The translations under genes and the position numbers were made by a program. The notes under the pieces were generated by a model. The model had not been told where the DNA came from. It was given only the letters and a program-made list of their open reading frames with translations, and made no database searches. DNA of 8,667 bases, taken from the NCBI GenBank assembly GCA_009705235.1, contig WLCR01000038.1:1-8667 (forward strand), read 5' to 3'. Each line of letters starts with the position of its first letter. Within the stretch, counting starts at the first letter, position 1. Of this stretch, positions 1-6,193 are shown piece after piece. Origin of the DNA: Actinomycetota bacterium (GTDB taxonomy: Bacteria; Actinomycetota; Actinomycetes; Nanopelagicales; Nanopelagicaceae).

Positions 1-218
1 ACATATTCGCGATTTGCGAACTCAGAAACTGTTTCTTTAACCGCATAAACCTCGGCATCTGGGTTATCGCTAGCTCGAACAAGACGCACAACGTGCCTAG
101 AAATACCTCTTTTTTCAGCAAGGGCTGGGTCTTCTGGCCACTCTTCTAGAGGCAGGTGCCATGGCAAACCGGTGACAGAGGCGATCTCCTCGCCTAAACC
201 TGTAATACGTAGCGCCAT
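1..218 (-). CDS. DUF4032-like domain protein, N-terminal part (cut by window edge)
   Basis: The first 72 residues of a protein can be read leftward from an ATG at 218; the rest lies beyond position 1. The visible part contains LPWHLPLEEWPED, RGISRHVVRLVR and VYAVKE, followed by a segment ending NREY. I recognise this from memory as the start of actinobacterial DUF4032 proteins, sometimes annotated as lipopolysaccharide-kinase-like because of a kinase-type lysine (here AVKE) and a following helix. Its substrate is unknown. The start is supported by homology and by a weak purine-rich stretch, GAGAGAG, at 235-229, about 10 bases upstream. Unlike most starts in this window there is no perfect TANNNT box 6-7 bases upstream (the nearest is GAGAAT, gap 7), so this gene may have a short leader. 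It is divergent from the AI-2E gene across 84 bp, the longest gap in the window. Confidence 0.7.
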   Translation of the reverse strand, partial: MALRITGLGEEIASVTGLPWHLPLEEWPEDPALAEKRGISRHVVRLVRASDNPDAEVYAVKETVSEFANREY

Positions 219-290
219 GGAGCATATTCTCTCTCATAATTGTTACTAGAACATGAACACCACGTCTCAATAAGAGTGATCTATGCACTT

Positions 291-302
291 TAGAATGTCA
301 CC
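291..302 (+). promoter_or_regulatory. Leaderless -10 box for the AI-2E gene
   Basis: TAGAAT at 291-296 is followed by six bases (gtcacc) and then the ATG at 303. A -10 element spanning -12 to -7 puts the transcript start on the A of the ATG, so the mRNA would be leaderless. No ribosome binding site lies upstream of the ATG, and no convincing -35 is visible. Confidence 0.5.
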
Positions 303-1430
303 ATGGCAATTACACAGAGAATTAAGAAGGCAGCCGCACGTTCCCCTAAATCTGAAAAAGCTCCAGATGATTATGGAATTTTGGGCAAGCCGATCAATCG
401 GTCCCATCCATTTTACTTTGGCTTTATTGCAACTCTTGGCGCTTTAACTGCAATTGTCTTGATGCGAGCACTTGCAAGTGCAAGTCAAATCTTTGTTCTC
501 ATTCTAATTGCGCTGTTCCTGGCAACTGGCTTAAACCCTGCCGTTGAAGCGTTGCGTAAACGTAATATGTCTCGAAGTACTGCTGTAACAGTTATTTTCT
601 CGTCAGTAATTCTCTTTGTACTCTTTTTTGCCCTTGTTGTCGTTCCACCAGTAATAAATCAAGGAACACAGCTAATTGAAAATGCACCTCAATTGTTGAG
701 CGATTTAATGAAAAACGAAACTATCAATCAGTTAAATACTCAATTTGGACTCATTGATACCTTGCAAGATAAATTAAAGACGATCACATCTGATGGCAGT
801 TTACTAATTAGTACATTTGGTGGAGTCATTGGAGTTGGTAAATCTGTTCTGTCAGGTTTCTTTACAGCGCTAACCATTTTGGTTCTTACCTTGTACTTCA
901 TCACATCTTTGCCTCAGGCTGTCGATCTTGGTCTTTCCTTAGTACCAGCAAGCCGCCGTGATCGTGTGGGACGCTTAACTAATGCCGTGATAGCAAGGGT
1001 GGGTGCATTTGTAGGAAGTCAGATTTTAATTGCTGCGATGGCAGCGGTATTTGTAGTTATTCTCGCAACCGTTTTAGGAATGCCTTCACCAATTGCTATC
1101 GGCATGATCGTATTAGTTGCCGCACTTATTCCACTTATTGGCCACTTCATAGGATCTGCAATTGTAACTTTAATTGCACTAACCCAATCTGTGGCGATCG
1201 GAGTAATTGCCTTTGTTGCATACGTAGTTTACGTGCAAATTGAAAACTACGTCGTTACCCCAAGGATCATGAAGCGGACTCTAAATGTTCCTGGCGCAGT
1301 AACAATTGTTGCTGCACTTATAGGTTCATCCTTGTTGGGATTAGTAGGTGGATTGTTAGCTGTGCCAGTGGCCGCATCAATCATCCTAATCCTTGACGAA
1401 GTAGTTATTCCTCGCGCAAATAACAGTTAA
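303..1430 (+). CDS. AI-2E family (PerM/YdiK-type) transporter
   Basis: A 375-residue polytopic inner-membrane protein. The first ~35 residues are basic and cytoplasmic. Hydrophobic segments follow at about 37-57, 61-77, 94-116, 183-201, 236-259, 263-280, 284-315 and 333-365. The long soluble stretch between segments 3 and 4 (about 117-180), and the late motif YVQIENYVVTPRIM with the following KRTLNVP, are hallmarks of the AI-2E/PerM superfamily. Length is typical. Family members have been linked to autoinducer-2 export, Na+/H+ antiport and other small-solute fluxes, so the family name should not be read as evidence of quorum sensing here, and the substrate is unknown. The gene stands alone between a divergent DUF4032-like gene and a convergent hydrolase gene. 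Its stop codon overlaps the hydrolase stop by 4 bp. The start is fixed by the leaderless -10 box. Confidence 0.88.
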   Translation: MAITQRIKKAAARSPKSEKAPDDYGILGKPINRSHPFYFGFIATLGALTAIVLMRALASASQIFVLILIALFLATGLNPAVEALRKRNMSRSTAVTVIFSSVILFVLFFALVVVPPVINQGTQLIENAPQLLSDLMKNETINQLNTQFGLIDTLQDKLKTITSDGSLLISTFGGVIGVGKSVLSGFFTALTILVLTLYFITSLPQAVDLGLSLVPASRRDRVGRLTNAVIARVGAFVGSQILIAAMAAVFVVILATVLGMPSPIAIGMIVLVAALIPLIGHFIGSAIVTLIALTQSVAIGVIAFVAYVVYVQIENYVVTPRIMKRTLNVPGAVTIVAALIGSSLLGLVGGLLAVPVAASIILILDEVVIPRANNS

Positions 1431-2137
1431 AACTCAGTTGGAAGCGGCGCATTATCGCCGGTTACGATGCTGTTTATCTCGGATAGAACACGATGTACTG
1501 ATGGTTCGCCAATCCACAAATGTTTCGCGCCTTCGACTGCAGATATTTTCAATGTGGGAACAACTGCAAATCTTTGTCGTGCCTCATCTGGCTTTAGATA
1601 ATCATCAAGTTCGGGTACTAAGGCAACGATTGGTCGCGAATCTGTATTCCAATATTTAAGTTGTTCATCTGTAGTTGTGCGCAATGGTGGACTTAATAAG
1701 ATCAGCCCTTTGTGTCGTGGATCCTTCGCATGCTGGAGAGCTAAATCCGTCCCGAAGGACCAACCAACTACCCAGAGATTTTCTAATTTCAAGGTATCAA
1801 AGCAATATGTGAGCATTGCTTCAACATCAAAGTGTTCAGCATTTCCGTTATCAAAATTTCCGGTACTGCTACCAGCTTCACTTGAAGTTCCACGTGTATT
1901 GAACCGAACAACAGTTATTCCGGTCATCGCTGGTAATCGGTTAGCGGCCTTCTTGTAAATGTGACTATCCATCATTCCACCAGCCGTTGGCAGTGGATGT
2001 AAGCAGAGTATTGCTCCCTTTGAAGGAGCTATGGGTGCTGCGACCTCGCCAATCAAATCAACGCCATCAGCGGTCGTGACATGAAACGGTGTTCGAATAG
2101 ATTCAAAGACACTGCTCGATCTCATTACCTCGCTCAT
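1427..2137 (-). CDS. Alpha/beta hydrolase, COG2945-type
   Basis: A 236-residue cytosolic alpha/beta-hydrolase-fold protein with no signal peptide. The oxyanion-side loop CLHPLPTAGGMMD (45-57) and the strand VVRFNTRGTSS (76-86), followed by an acidic FDVEAML helix, match the COG2945 pattern (HPHP..GG.m, RFN.RG.g.S, E..D). The nucleophile elbow is GWSFG with Ser127; the acid is probably Asp178 or Asp179 (ELDDYL), and the catalytic His is His206 (GAKHLW). The triad is complete, so it should be active, probably on an ester or short acyl substrate, though the sequence does not reveal which. It is convergent with the AI-2E gene (4 bp stop overlap) and divergent from the aldehyde dehydrogenase across 38 bp, with interlocked promoters. 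A second Met at residue 5 is a possible alternative start, but the -10 spacing favours 2137. Confidence 0.82.
   Translation of the reverse strand: MSEVMRSSSVFESIRTPFHVTTADGVDLIGEVAAPIAPSKGAILCLHPLPTAGGMMDSHIYKKAANRLPAMTGITVVRFNTRGTSSEAGSSTGNFDNGNAEHFDVEAMLTYCFDTLKLENLWVVGWSFGTDLALQHAKDPRHKGLILLSPPLRTTTDEQLKYWNTDSRPIVALVPELDDYLKPDEARQRFAVVPTLKISAVEGAKHLWIGEPSVHRVLSEINSIVTGDNAPLPTEF
1445..1460. other. Perfect GC hairpin inside the convergent gene end
   Basis: CGGCG (1445-1449) and CGCCG (1456-1460) form a 5 bp all-GC stem with a 6-base loop. It begins 15 bases after the AI-2E stop codon and lies inside the last codons of the hydrolase gene. There is no U-run directly after it on the + strand; on the - strand a TTTT lies about a dozen bases past the stem. 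It could be a weak terminator or 3'-end stabiliser for the overlapping convergent pair, but a short stem like this can arise by chance. Confidence 0.25.
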
Positions 2138-2150
2138 ACTTCAAATCCTA
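2138..2150 (-). promoter_or_regulatory. Leaderless -10 box for the hydrolase
   Basis: Read on the - strand, TAGGAT (2150-2145) is followed by seven bases (ttgaagt) and the ATG at 2137. This predicts a start at, or one base before, the ATG. There is no good -35. The hexamer shares base 2145 with the -35 proposed for the opposite gene. Confidence 0.45.
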
Positions 2151-2175
2151 TCTATACCCGACTAGGCTTGTTCGC
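2140..2175 (+). promoter_or_regulatory. Promoter of the aldehyde dehydrogenase gene
   Basis: TTCAAA (2140-2145, four of six matches to TTGACA), a 17-base spacer, TAGGCT (2163-2168), seven bases, then ATG at 2176. This is the best complete promoter in the window and again predicts a leaderless message. The whole site lies in the 38 bp between two divergent genes and overlaps the hydrolase promoter. Confidence 0.55.
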
Positions 2176-3660
2176 ATGGTCACTTCAAAATCTTCAAAAG
2201 CTTTTAATTCATACAATCCCGTTAATGGTGAGGCTGTAGGTACATATCCAATTTATTCAGCTAAAGCGGTTGCAGAAATTGTTGATCATGCCCGAGATGC
2301 AAGCATTTCGTGGGTCGCATTAGGATTTTCTGGACGTAAAAAAGTTTTGTTAGCCTGGAGCAGTTACATAATTAAGAATGTTGATCAGATCGCTGCGCTG
2401 GTATCACTTGAAACAGGTAAGCCAATCAGTGACGCAAAGCTCGAAGCATCTATGGCGGTCAGTCATATCGGCTGGGCGGCCAGACATGCTGAGGACATAA
2501 TGCGTACCTCTTATCGCGTGCCTGGTGCATTAATGGCGAACATGTCTGCAACAGTTGAACGATCTCCAGTTGGCGTTGTGGGTGTTATTGGCCCTTGGAA
2601 CTATCCAATCTTTACTCCTGTTGGATCTATTGCTTACGCATTAGCTGCAGGAAATACCGTTGTTTTTAAGCCAAGTGAGTACACACCTGGTGTTGGGGTG
2701 TGGTTAGAAGAAAGTTTTAATGTTGTTGCACCCTTTGCCGACATCTTTACAACTATCACCGGTTTAGCAGAAACTGGAAATGCGTTGTGCACAAGTGCTA
2801 TAGATAAGTTGTCATTTACAGGCTCAACTAAGACCGCCAAATTAGTGGCAGCAGCATGTGCAACAAATATGACGCCAGTTGTTTTGGAGTGTGGTGGAAA
2901 AGATCCAGTGATTGTTGCAGCAGATGCCAATCTAGATCGCGCAGTTGATGCAACTATCTGGTCTGCTATGGCCAACGCAGGACAGTCCTGTATTGGTGCT
3001 GAACGAGTCTATGTTGATGAAAAGGTTGCTGATGCCTTTATTGAAAAGGCGATAGCCCTTGCTCAGAAAATTCATGCAGGCGCTCCTGGCGATGGAAATT
3101 ATGGCCCAGCAACAATGCCTTCACAGATCTCTGTTATCACTTCTCACATAAAAGCAGCGATAAAGGATGGTGGGCAATTTGCCTATGGTTCATTGAAATC
3201 GGTTCAAGCACCTTTTGTGCAACCAGTTATTTTGGTTGATGTTCCTGAATCATCTGCAGCAGTTCGAGAGGAAACCTTTGGACCAATAATTATTGTAAAT
3301 CGGGTGGCACATATGCAGGAAGCTATTGCTCTTTCTAATGCATCGCGTTATGGATTGGGAGCTAATATCTGGTCTAAGCGTCATGGTAAGAAAATTGCTT
3401 CACAGTTGCATGGCGGGATGGTCGCAATTAACTCAACTTTTTCATTTGCAGCAATTTCATCCGTTCCATTTGGTGGAGTTAAAGACAGTGGGTATGGCCG
3501 CGTACATGGTCCTGAAGGATTACTCGAGTACACATATCCACGTACTGTTGTTCGTACTCGTTTTAATATTCCTTTGAAGCTTTTGAGTTTTAAGCGCCGT
3601 GCTAAAGATGACACCCTTGTCATCAAAGCAACACAATTGTTGAAGGGACGGCTAGGCTAA
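2176..3660 (+). CDS. NAD(P)-dependent aldehyde dehydrogenase, probably succinic-semialdehyde type
   Basis: A 494-residue cytosolic aldehyde dehydrogenase of normal family length. It oxidises an aldehyde to the acid with NAD(P)+. The full catalytic set is present: PWNYP with Asn142, KPSE with Lys165, the cofactor-loop GSTKTAK (216-222), the general base Glu238 in ECGGKDP, the nucleophile Cys272 in NAGQSCIGAERV, EETFGP (365-370), and PFGGVKDSGYGR (431-442). The overall pattern and a basic, hydrophobic tail after residue ~458 resemble actinobacterial succinic semialdehyde dehydrogenases (GabD2-like), but the substrate cannot be fixed from sequence, so no symbol is given. No partner such as a transaminase is adjacent. 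The gene is divergent from the hydrolase, and its stop codon overlaps that of the convergent zinc-ribbon-like gene by 4 bp. Confidence 0.92.
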   Translation: MVTSKSSKAFNSYNPVNGEAVGTYPIYSAKAVAEIVDHARDASISWVALGFSGRKKVLLAWSSYIIKNVDQIAALVSLETGKPISDAKLEASMAVSHIGWAARHAEDIMRTSYRVPGALMANMSATVERSPVGVVGVIGPWNYPIFTPVGSIAYALAAGNTVVFKPSEYTPGVGVWLEESFNVVAPFADIFTTITGLAETGNALCTSAIDKLSFTGSTKTAKLVAAACATNMTPVVLECGGKDPVIVAADANLDRAVDATIWSAMANAGQSCIGAERVYVDEKVADAFIEKAIALAQKIHAGAPGDGNYGPATMPSQISVITSHIKAAIKDGGQFAYGSLKSVQAPFVQPVILVDVPESSAAVREETFGPIIIVNRVAHMQEAIALSNASRYGLGANIWSKRHGKKIASQLHGGMVAINSTFSFAAISSVPFGGVKDSGYGRVHGPEGLLEYTYPRTVVRTRFNIPLKLLSFKRRAKDDTLVIKATQLLKGRLG

Positions 3661-3974
3661 AAACGAGGAGCGTTACGAGTACGTTCTGTATTTGGGCGCC
3701 GTTTATTTTTCTTAGCCCAGCATGCTGTGTGCCAGTGTCGACGACCATCTTCATCGTATTCAAGCCACGCAACAACGTGTGGAGTTGCAAGTGGAATTAA
3801 TTGATCACAACCAGGACAGCGATATGGCTTTGTTGAACCAGATCCAGTTAAGCGGCGAACAACATAGGTGCCGTCACTATGTTCTTCTGTGCTCTCACCC
3901 GTAGATGCGATATTGATTTCCCGAGGTTCTTCAGGCTTAACCCGCTTCTTTGGGTAGTTTCTACGCGGGCTCAC
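3657..3974 (-). CDS. Small zinc-ribbon-like protein (often annotated 'ATP/GTP-binding protein')
   Basis: A 105-residue, very basic protein starting at GTG 3974. The frame stays open back to 4262, but that extension overlaps the ABC ATPase gene, and homologues I recall from Streptomyces begin MSPRRN, matching the product of this GTG (SPRRNYPKKR). The N-terminal ~35 residues are charged and probably disordered. The C-terminal half holds YRCPGCDQ (Cys53, Cys56), PHVVAW (His66) and RRHWHTACW (His80, His82, Cys85), then a basic tail ending NAPRF. The paired Cys-x2-Cys and H-W-H-x2-C sets look like one zinc site. There is no P-loop, so the traditional 'ATP/GTP-binding' label is unsupported. The role is unknown; the basic tail would suit nucleic-acid or ribosome contact (inference). 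It is divergent from the ABC operon by 30 bp. Confidence 0.8.
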   Translation of the reverse strand: MSPRRNYPKKRVKPEEPREINIASTGESTEEHSDGTYVVRRLTGSGSTKPYRCPGCDQLIPLATPHVVAWLEYDEDGRRHWHTACWAKKNKRRPNTERTRNAPRF

Positions 3975-4004
3975 AGGTGTATTTTCGCATAGTAAAGTAG
4001 CCAC
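3970..4004 (+). promoter_or_regulatory. Leaderless promoter of the ABC operon
   Basis: TAAAGT (3993-3998), six bases (agccac), ATG at 4005: exact leaderless geometry. CTCACA at 3970-3975, 17 bases upstream, matches TTGACA at four of six positions and overlaps the GTG start codon of the divergent gene. Confidence 0.5.
3975..3994 (-). promoter_or_regulatory. Possible -10 box for the zinc-ribbon-like gene
   Basis: On the - strand TACTAT (3994-3989) lies 14 bases before the GTG at 3974, which would give a leader of about 8 bases with no ribosome binding site. It overlaps the opposite -10 box by two bases. It is weaker than the other promoters described here. Confidence 0.28.
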
Positions 4005-4856
4005 ATGAGCCTCATCGAAGTAAAAGGCCTTAAAAAAAGCTATGGCGATGTTCACGCTGTGCGCGGTGTAGATCTTGAAATCGAAGATGGCGAGATCTTT
4101 TCTCTGCTCGGTCCAAATGGAGCAGGTAAGACAACAACTGTAGAAATCATGGAAGGCTTTAGAACAAGGGACTCTGGAACTGTCTCTGTTTTGGGCTTTG
4201 ATCCACAAACTCGGGGCCATGAATCTCGCAAATGGCGAGATCGTATTGGCATCGTCTTGCAAAGTTCTGCTGATGCGGGCGACTTAACAGTTTTAGAAAC
4301 AATTGATCATTTCAGTGGGTACTACTCAAACCCTCGAAATGTTGATGAAGTAATTCACTCAGTTGGTTTAGTCGAAAAAGAAAATGCCCTTATTCGCAAT
4401 CTTTCAGGTGGTCAGCGCCGTCGACTAGATGTGGCACTTGGAATCATAGGAAATCCTGAACTCTTGTTCCTCGATGAACCAACAACTGGTTTTGACCCTG
4501 AAGCTCGCCGCGCTTTTTGGGCTCTGATTCAGAATCTGCGGAGCGATGGGACGACAATCGTTCTAACAACCCATTACTTAGATGAAGCTGAAGCGCTAGC
4601 AGACCGCGTTGCAGTGATTAATGGCGGAGTAATAATCGAAGTTTCAACCCCTGCCGAACTAGGTGGCCGCGCAACCTCCCAAGCCACAGTGGCATGGCGA
4701 GATGGAGAAATCACCAAATCTGAACGATCAGACAACCCAACTGAATTAGTAGCAAAGTTGTCTTCACACTTTGGTGGCGAGGTTCCGGAGCTAGTTGTTT
4801 CACGACCATCACTTGAAGATATCTATCTTGAAATGATTGGTGGCTCGCATGAGTAA
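4005..4856 (+). CDS. ABC transporter ATP-binding protein, DrrA/CcmA-type (ABC-2 exporter)
   Basis: A 283-residue nucleotide-binding subunit that would power the permease encoded next. Walker A is GPNGAGKTT (36-44), the Q-loop is Gln86 in IVLQSS, the signature is LSGGQRRR (133-140), Walker B is LLFLDEP (153-159), TGFDP (161-165) is the D-loop region, and the switch is His190 in LTTHYLDEAE. All catalytic elements are intact. A ~70-residue tail after 215, with a late PSLEDIYLEMIG motif, is typical of the drug/polysaccharide-export (DrrA-like) branch. The substrate is unknown. It is the first gene of a tight operon: its last 8 bases (ATGAGTAA) contain the start codon of the permease, so the two are translationally coupled. 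Transcription probably starts at the ATG itself. Confidence 0.93.
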   Translation: MSLIEVKGLKKSYGDVHAVRGVDLEIEDGEIFSLLGPNGAGKTTTVEIMEGFRTRDSGTVSVLGFDPQTRGHESRKWRDRIGIVLQSSADAGDLTVLETIDHFSGYYSNPRNVDEVIHSVGLVEKENALIRNLSGGQRRRLDVALGIIGNPELLFLDEPTTGFDPEARRAFWALIQNLRSDGTTIVLTTHYLDEAEALADRVAVINGGVIIEVSTPAELGGRATSQATVAWRDGEITKSERSDNPTELVAKLSSHFGGEVPELVVSRPSLEDIYLEMIGGSHE

Positions 4857-5643
4857 AATTCCTAGCGCGCTGTCTTTAGGTATTCGTCGTGGAAATCTAG
4901 AGGTTCGTCAATTCGCTCGTCAGCGTGAATCCGTCGTATTTACATTGCTTTTCCCTGTCATTTTGCTTGCCATATTTGGTTCAGTATTTAAAGACACAAT
5001 TGCACCAGATGTCACTTTTTCACAATACTTTCTTGCTGGAATGATTGCATCGGGATTAGTAAATACAGGATTTCAAGCACTTGCCATCACTATTCCTTTG
5101 GAACGTGACTTTGGAGCACTAAAGCGTCTGCGCGGAACTCCTATGCCGGCATCTAGTTACTTTATTGGCAAATCAATTCTGATTTTTATAAGCATGGTTA
5201 TTCAAATTCTTTTGCTTTTAGGATTTGGCATTCTATTCTTCGGGGTCGAATTGCCAACAGATATCAATAAGTGGATCACTTTTTCCTGGCTAGTCCTGTT
5301 GGGTAGTGCCTGTTCAACTGCCCTTGGAATCGCATTTTCTATAGTTCCAAAAAGTGGCCGCGGTGCATCAGCAGTTGTTTCCCCTATCGTGATCATTTTG
5401 CAATTCTTCAGCGGTGTTTTCTTTGTGTTTACTCAGCTACCTACATGGATGCAACAAGTTGCAGCAATTTTCCCGTTGAAGTGGTTGACACAAGGAATGC
5501 GCTCAGTGTTCTTGCCAGATTCTTTTGCCAGCCAAGAAGTTGCCAAAGGTTGGGAAACCGGCAAAACGGTTGTAATTCTTCTAGTGTGGCTAGTAATTGG
5601 AATCTTCTTTAGTGTCCGAAAGTTCAAGTGGGATCGTGATTAA
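4849..5643 (+). CDS. ABC-2 type transporter permease
   Basis: A 264-residue inner-membrane subunit with six predicted helices at about 28-46, 58-82, 107-133, 143-165, 174-197 and 239-256, the normal ABC-2 architecture. The cytoplasmic loop ERDFGALKRLRGTPMP (85-100) after helix 2 is the conserved ABC-2 contact region for the ATPase. The segment FFSGVFFVFTQLP (186-198) followed by an IFPLKWLTQGMR helix (207-218) is also typical. I chose ATG 4849 over an in-frame TTG at 4837: it gives the familiar ATGAGTAA overlap with the ATPase stop and has GGTGG five bases upstream. Its own last 8 bases (GTGATTAA) contain the start of the next gene. Substrate unknown; with the ATPase it should form a dimeric exporter. 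Confidence 0.9.
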   Translation: MSKIPSALSLGIRRGNLEVRQFARQRESVVFTLLFPVILLAIFGSVFKDTIAPDVTFSQYFLAGMIASGLVNTGFQALAITIPLERDFGALKRLRGTPMPASSYFIGKSILIFISMVIQILLLLGFGILFFGVELPTDINKWITFSWLVLLGSACSTALGIAFSIVPKSGRGASAVVSPIVIILQFFSGVFFVFTQLPTWMQQVAAIFPLKWLTQGMRSVFLPDSFASQEVAKGWETGKTVVILLVWLVIGIFFSVRKFKWDRD

Positions 5644-6193
5644 ACGGCTCATTGCAATTGTTCTGGTGCTTATGGTTGCCATGCCAGTTGCTAGCACTGC
5701 ATCTCTCACCTCCTTGGCTAAAGCCAAGCCAACATTGACTCCATCTCCTTCTCCAGTCTGGCCCCCAAAAGGGTTTACCCCGAGCAAAGTCGGAAACACA
5801 TTCATAAAGATTCCAACTGCCAAAGAGCTAGTGGGATTAGCTTCCAATGACAAAGCTCTGACTGCGGCGTTAGCTCGGAAAGTAGATGGAGTTAGAGTCT
5901 GTGAAAAGTTCTCCTGTGGCGCGGTTCAGGTCACATCATTAGATAGTTGTAAATGGTGGGTCGTTACCGCAAATGTCAAAGGCGCGACTTCTCCTGAAGA
6001 TTCAACAATAAAACTTTTTGGCACAGTCCGCACAACCATTGGCAAAACTGCGGCAAAGAAGTACACAACGATCTTGATAGTAAGTGGCGAACCGATCGAG
6101 CTGCGTCACACAGTGTCAAATATTAGAGCCGTTTGTCATACTGAAGTTCCGGTGGAAAAAGTTCCTGGAACAACATACACAGTTGCTCCTTAG
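5636..6193 (+). CDS. Secreted four-cysteine protein of unknown function, coupled to ABC exporter
   Basis: A 185-residue protein I do not recognise. GTG 5636 was chosen because the protein then begins with a textbook signal peptide (IKR, a hydrophobic core of ~15 residues, ASTA or AKA cleavage site near 22-30) and because the start overlaps the permease stop by 8 bases, as at the previous junction; AGTGGGA lies just upstream. After cleavage comes a Pro/Ser/Thr linker (PTLTPSPSPVWPPKG, 32-46), then a compact domain of about 135 residues. It has four cysteines (89, 94, 105, 167), enough for two disulfides, and beta-rich segments such as CKWWVVTANVKG and STIKLFGTVRTTIG. There is no lipobox, sortase motif or second membrane segment, so it is probably released or loosely held at the envelope. 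Its stop overlaps that of the convergent ATR gene by 4 bp. Confidence 0.75.
   Translation: MIKRLIAIVLVLMVAMPVASTASLTSLAKAKPTLTPSPSPVWPPKGFTPSKVGNTFIKIPTAKELVGLASNDKALTAALARKVDGVRVCEKFSCGAVQVTSLDSCKWWVVTANVKGATSPEDSTIKLFGTVRTTIGKTAAKKYTTILIVSGEPIELRHTVSNIRAVCHTEVPVEKVPGTTYTVAP

Noticed and set aside
287..292. TAAAGT on the - strand as the -10 of the DUF4032-like gene
   Set aside because: No -35 at a suitable distance, and it overlaps the opposite -10 box; the evidence is too weak to annotate.
2634..2975. Antisense open frame of 113 codons inside the aldehyde dehydrogenase gene
   Set aside because: It is a shadow of the strongly conserved catalytic region, with no recognisable domain or start signal.
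3653..3658. TAGGCT at the aldehyde dehydrogenase stop as a possible promoter for antisense RNA
   Set aside because: The hexamer matches, but there is no -35 or downstream gene, and a single hexamer is expected by chance.
3975..4262. N-terminal extension of the zinc-ribbon-like gene reading back to an in-frame start at 4262
   Set aside because: It lies antisense to the conserved start and Walker A region of the ABC ATPase, has no family resemblance, and homologues begin at the SPRRN motif coded from GTG 3974.
4837..4848. Four-residue longer permease start (TTG at 4837 or GTG at 4840)
   Set aside because: ATG 4849 has a better codon, a GGTGG upstream and the classic ATGAGTAA overlap.
5597..5635. 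Longer start for the secreted protein at TTG 5597
   Set aside because: It would place 13 polar residues before the signal peptide and overlap the permease by 47 bases; GTG 5636 gives a normal signal peptide.
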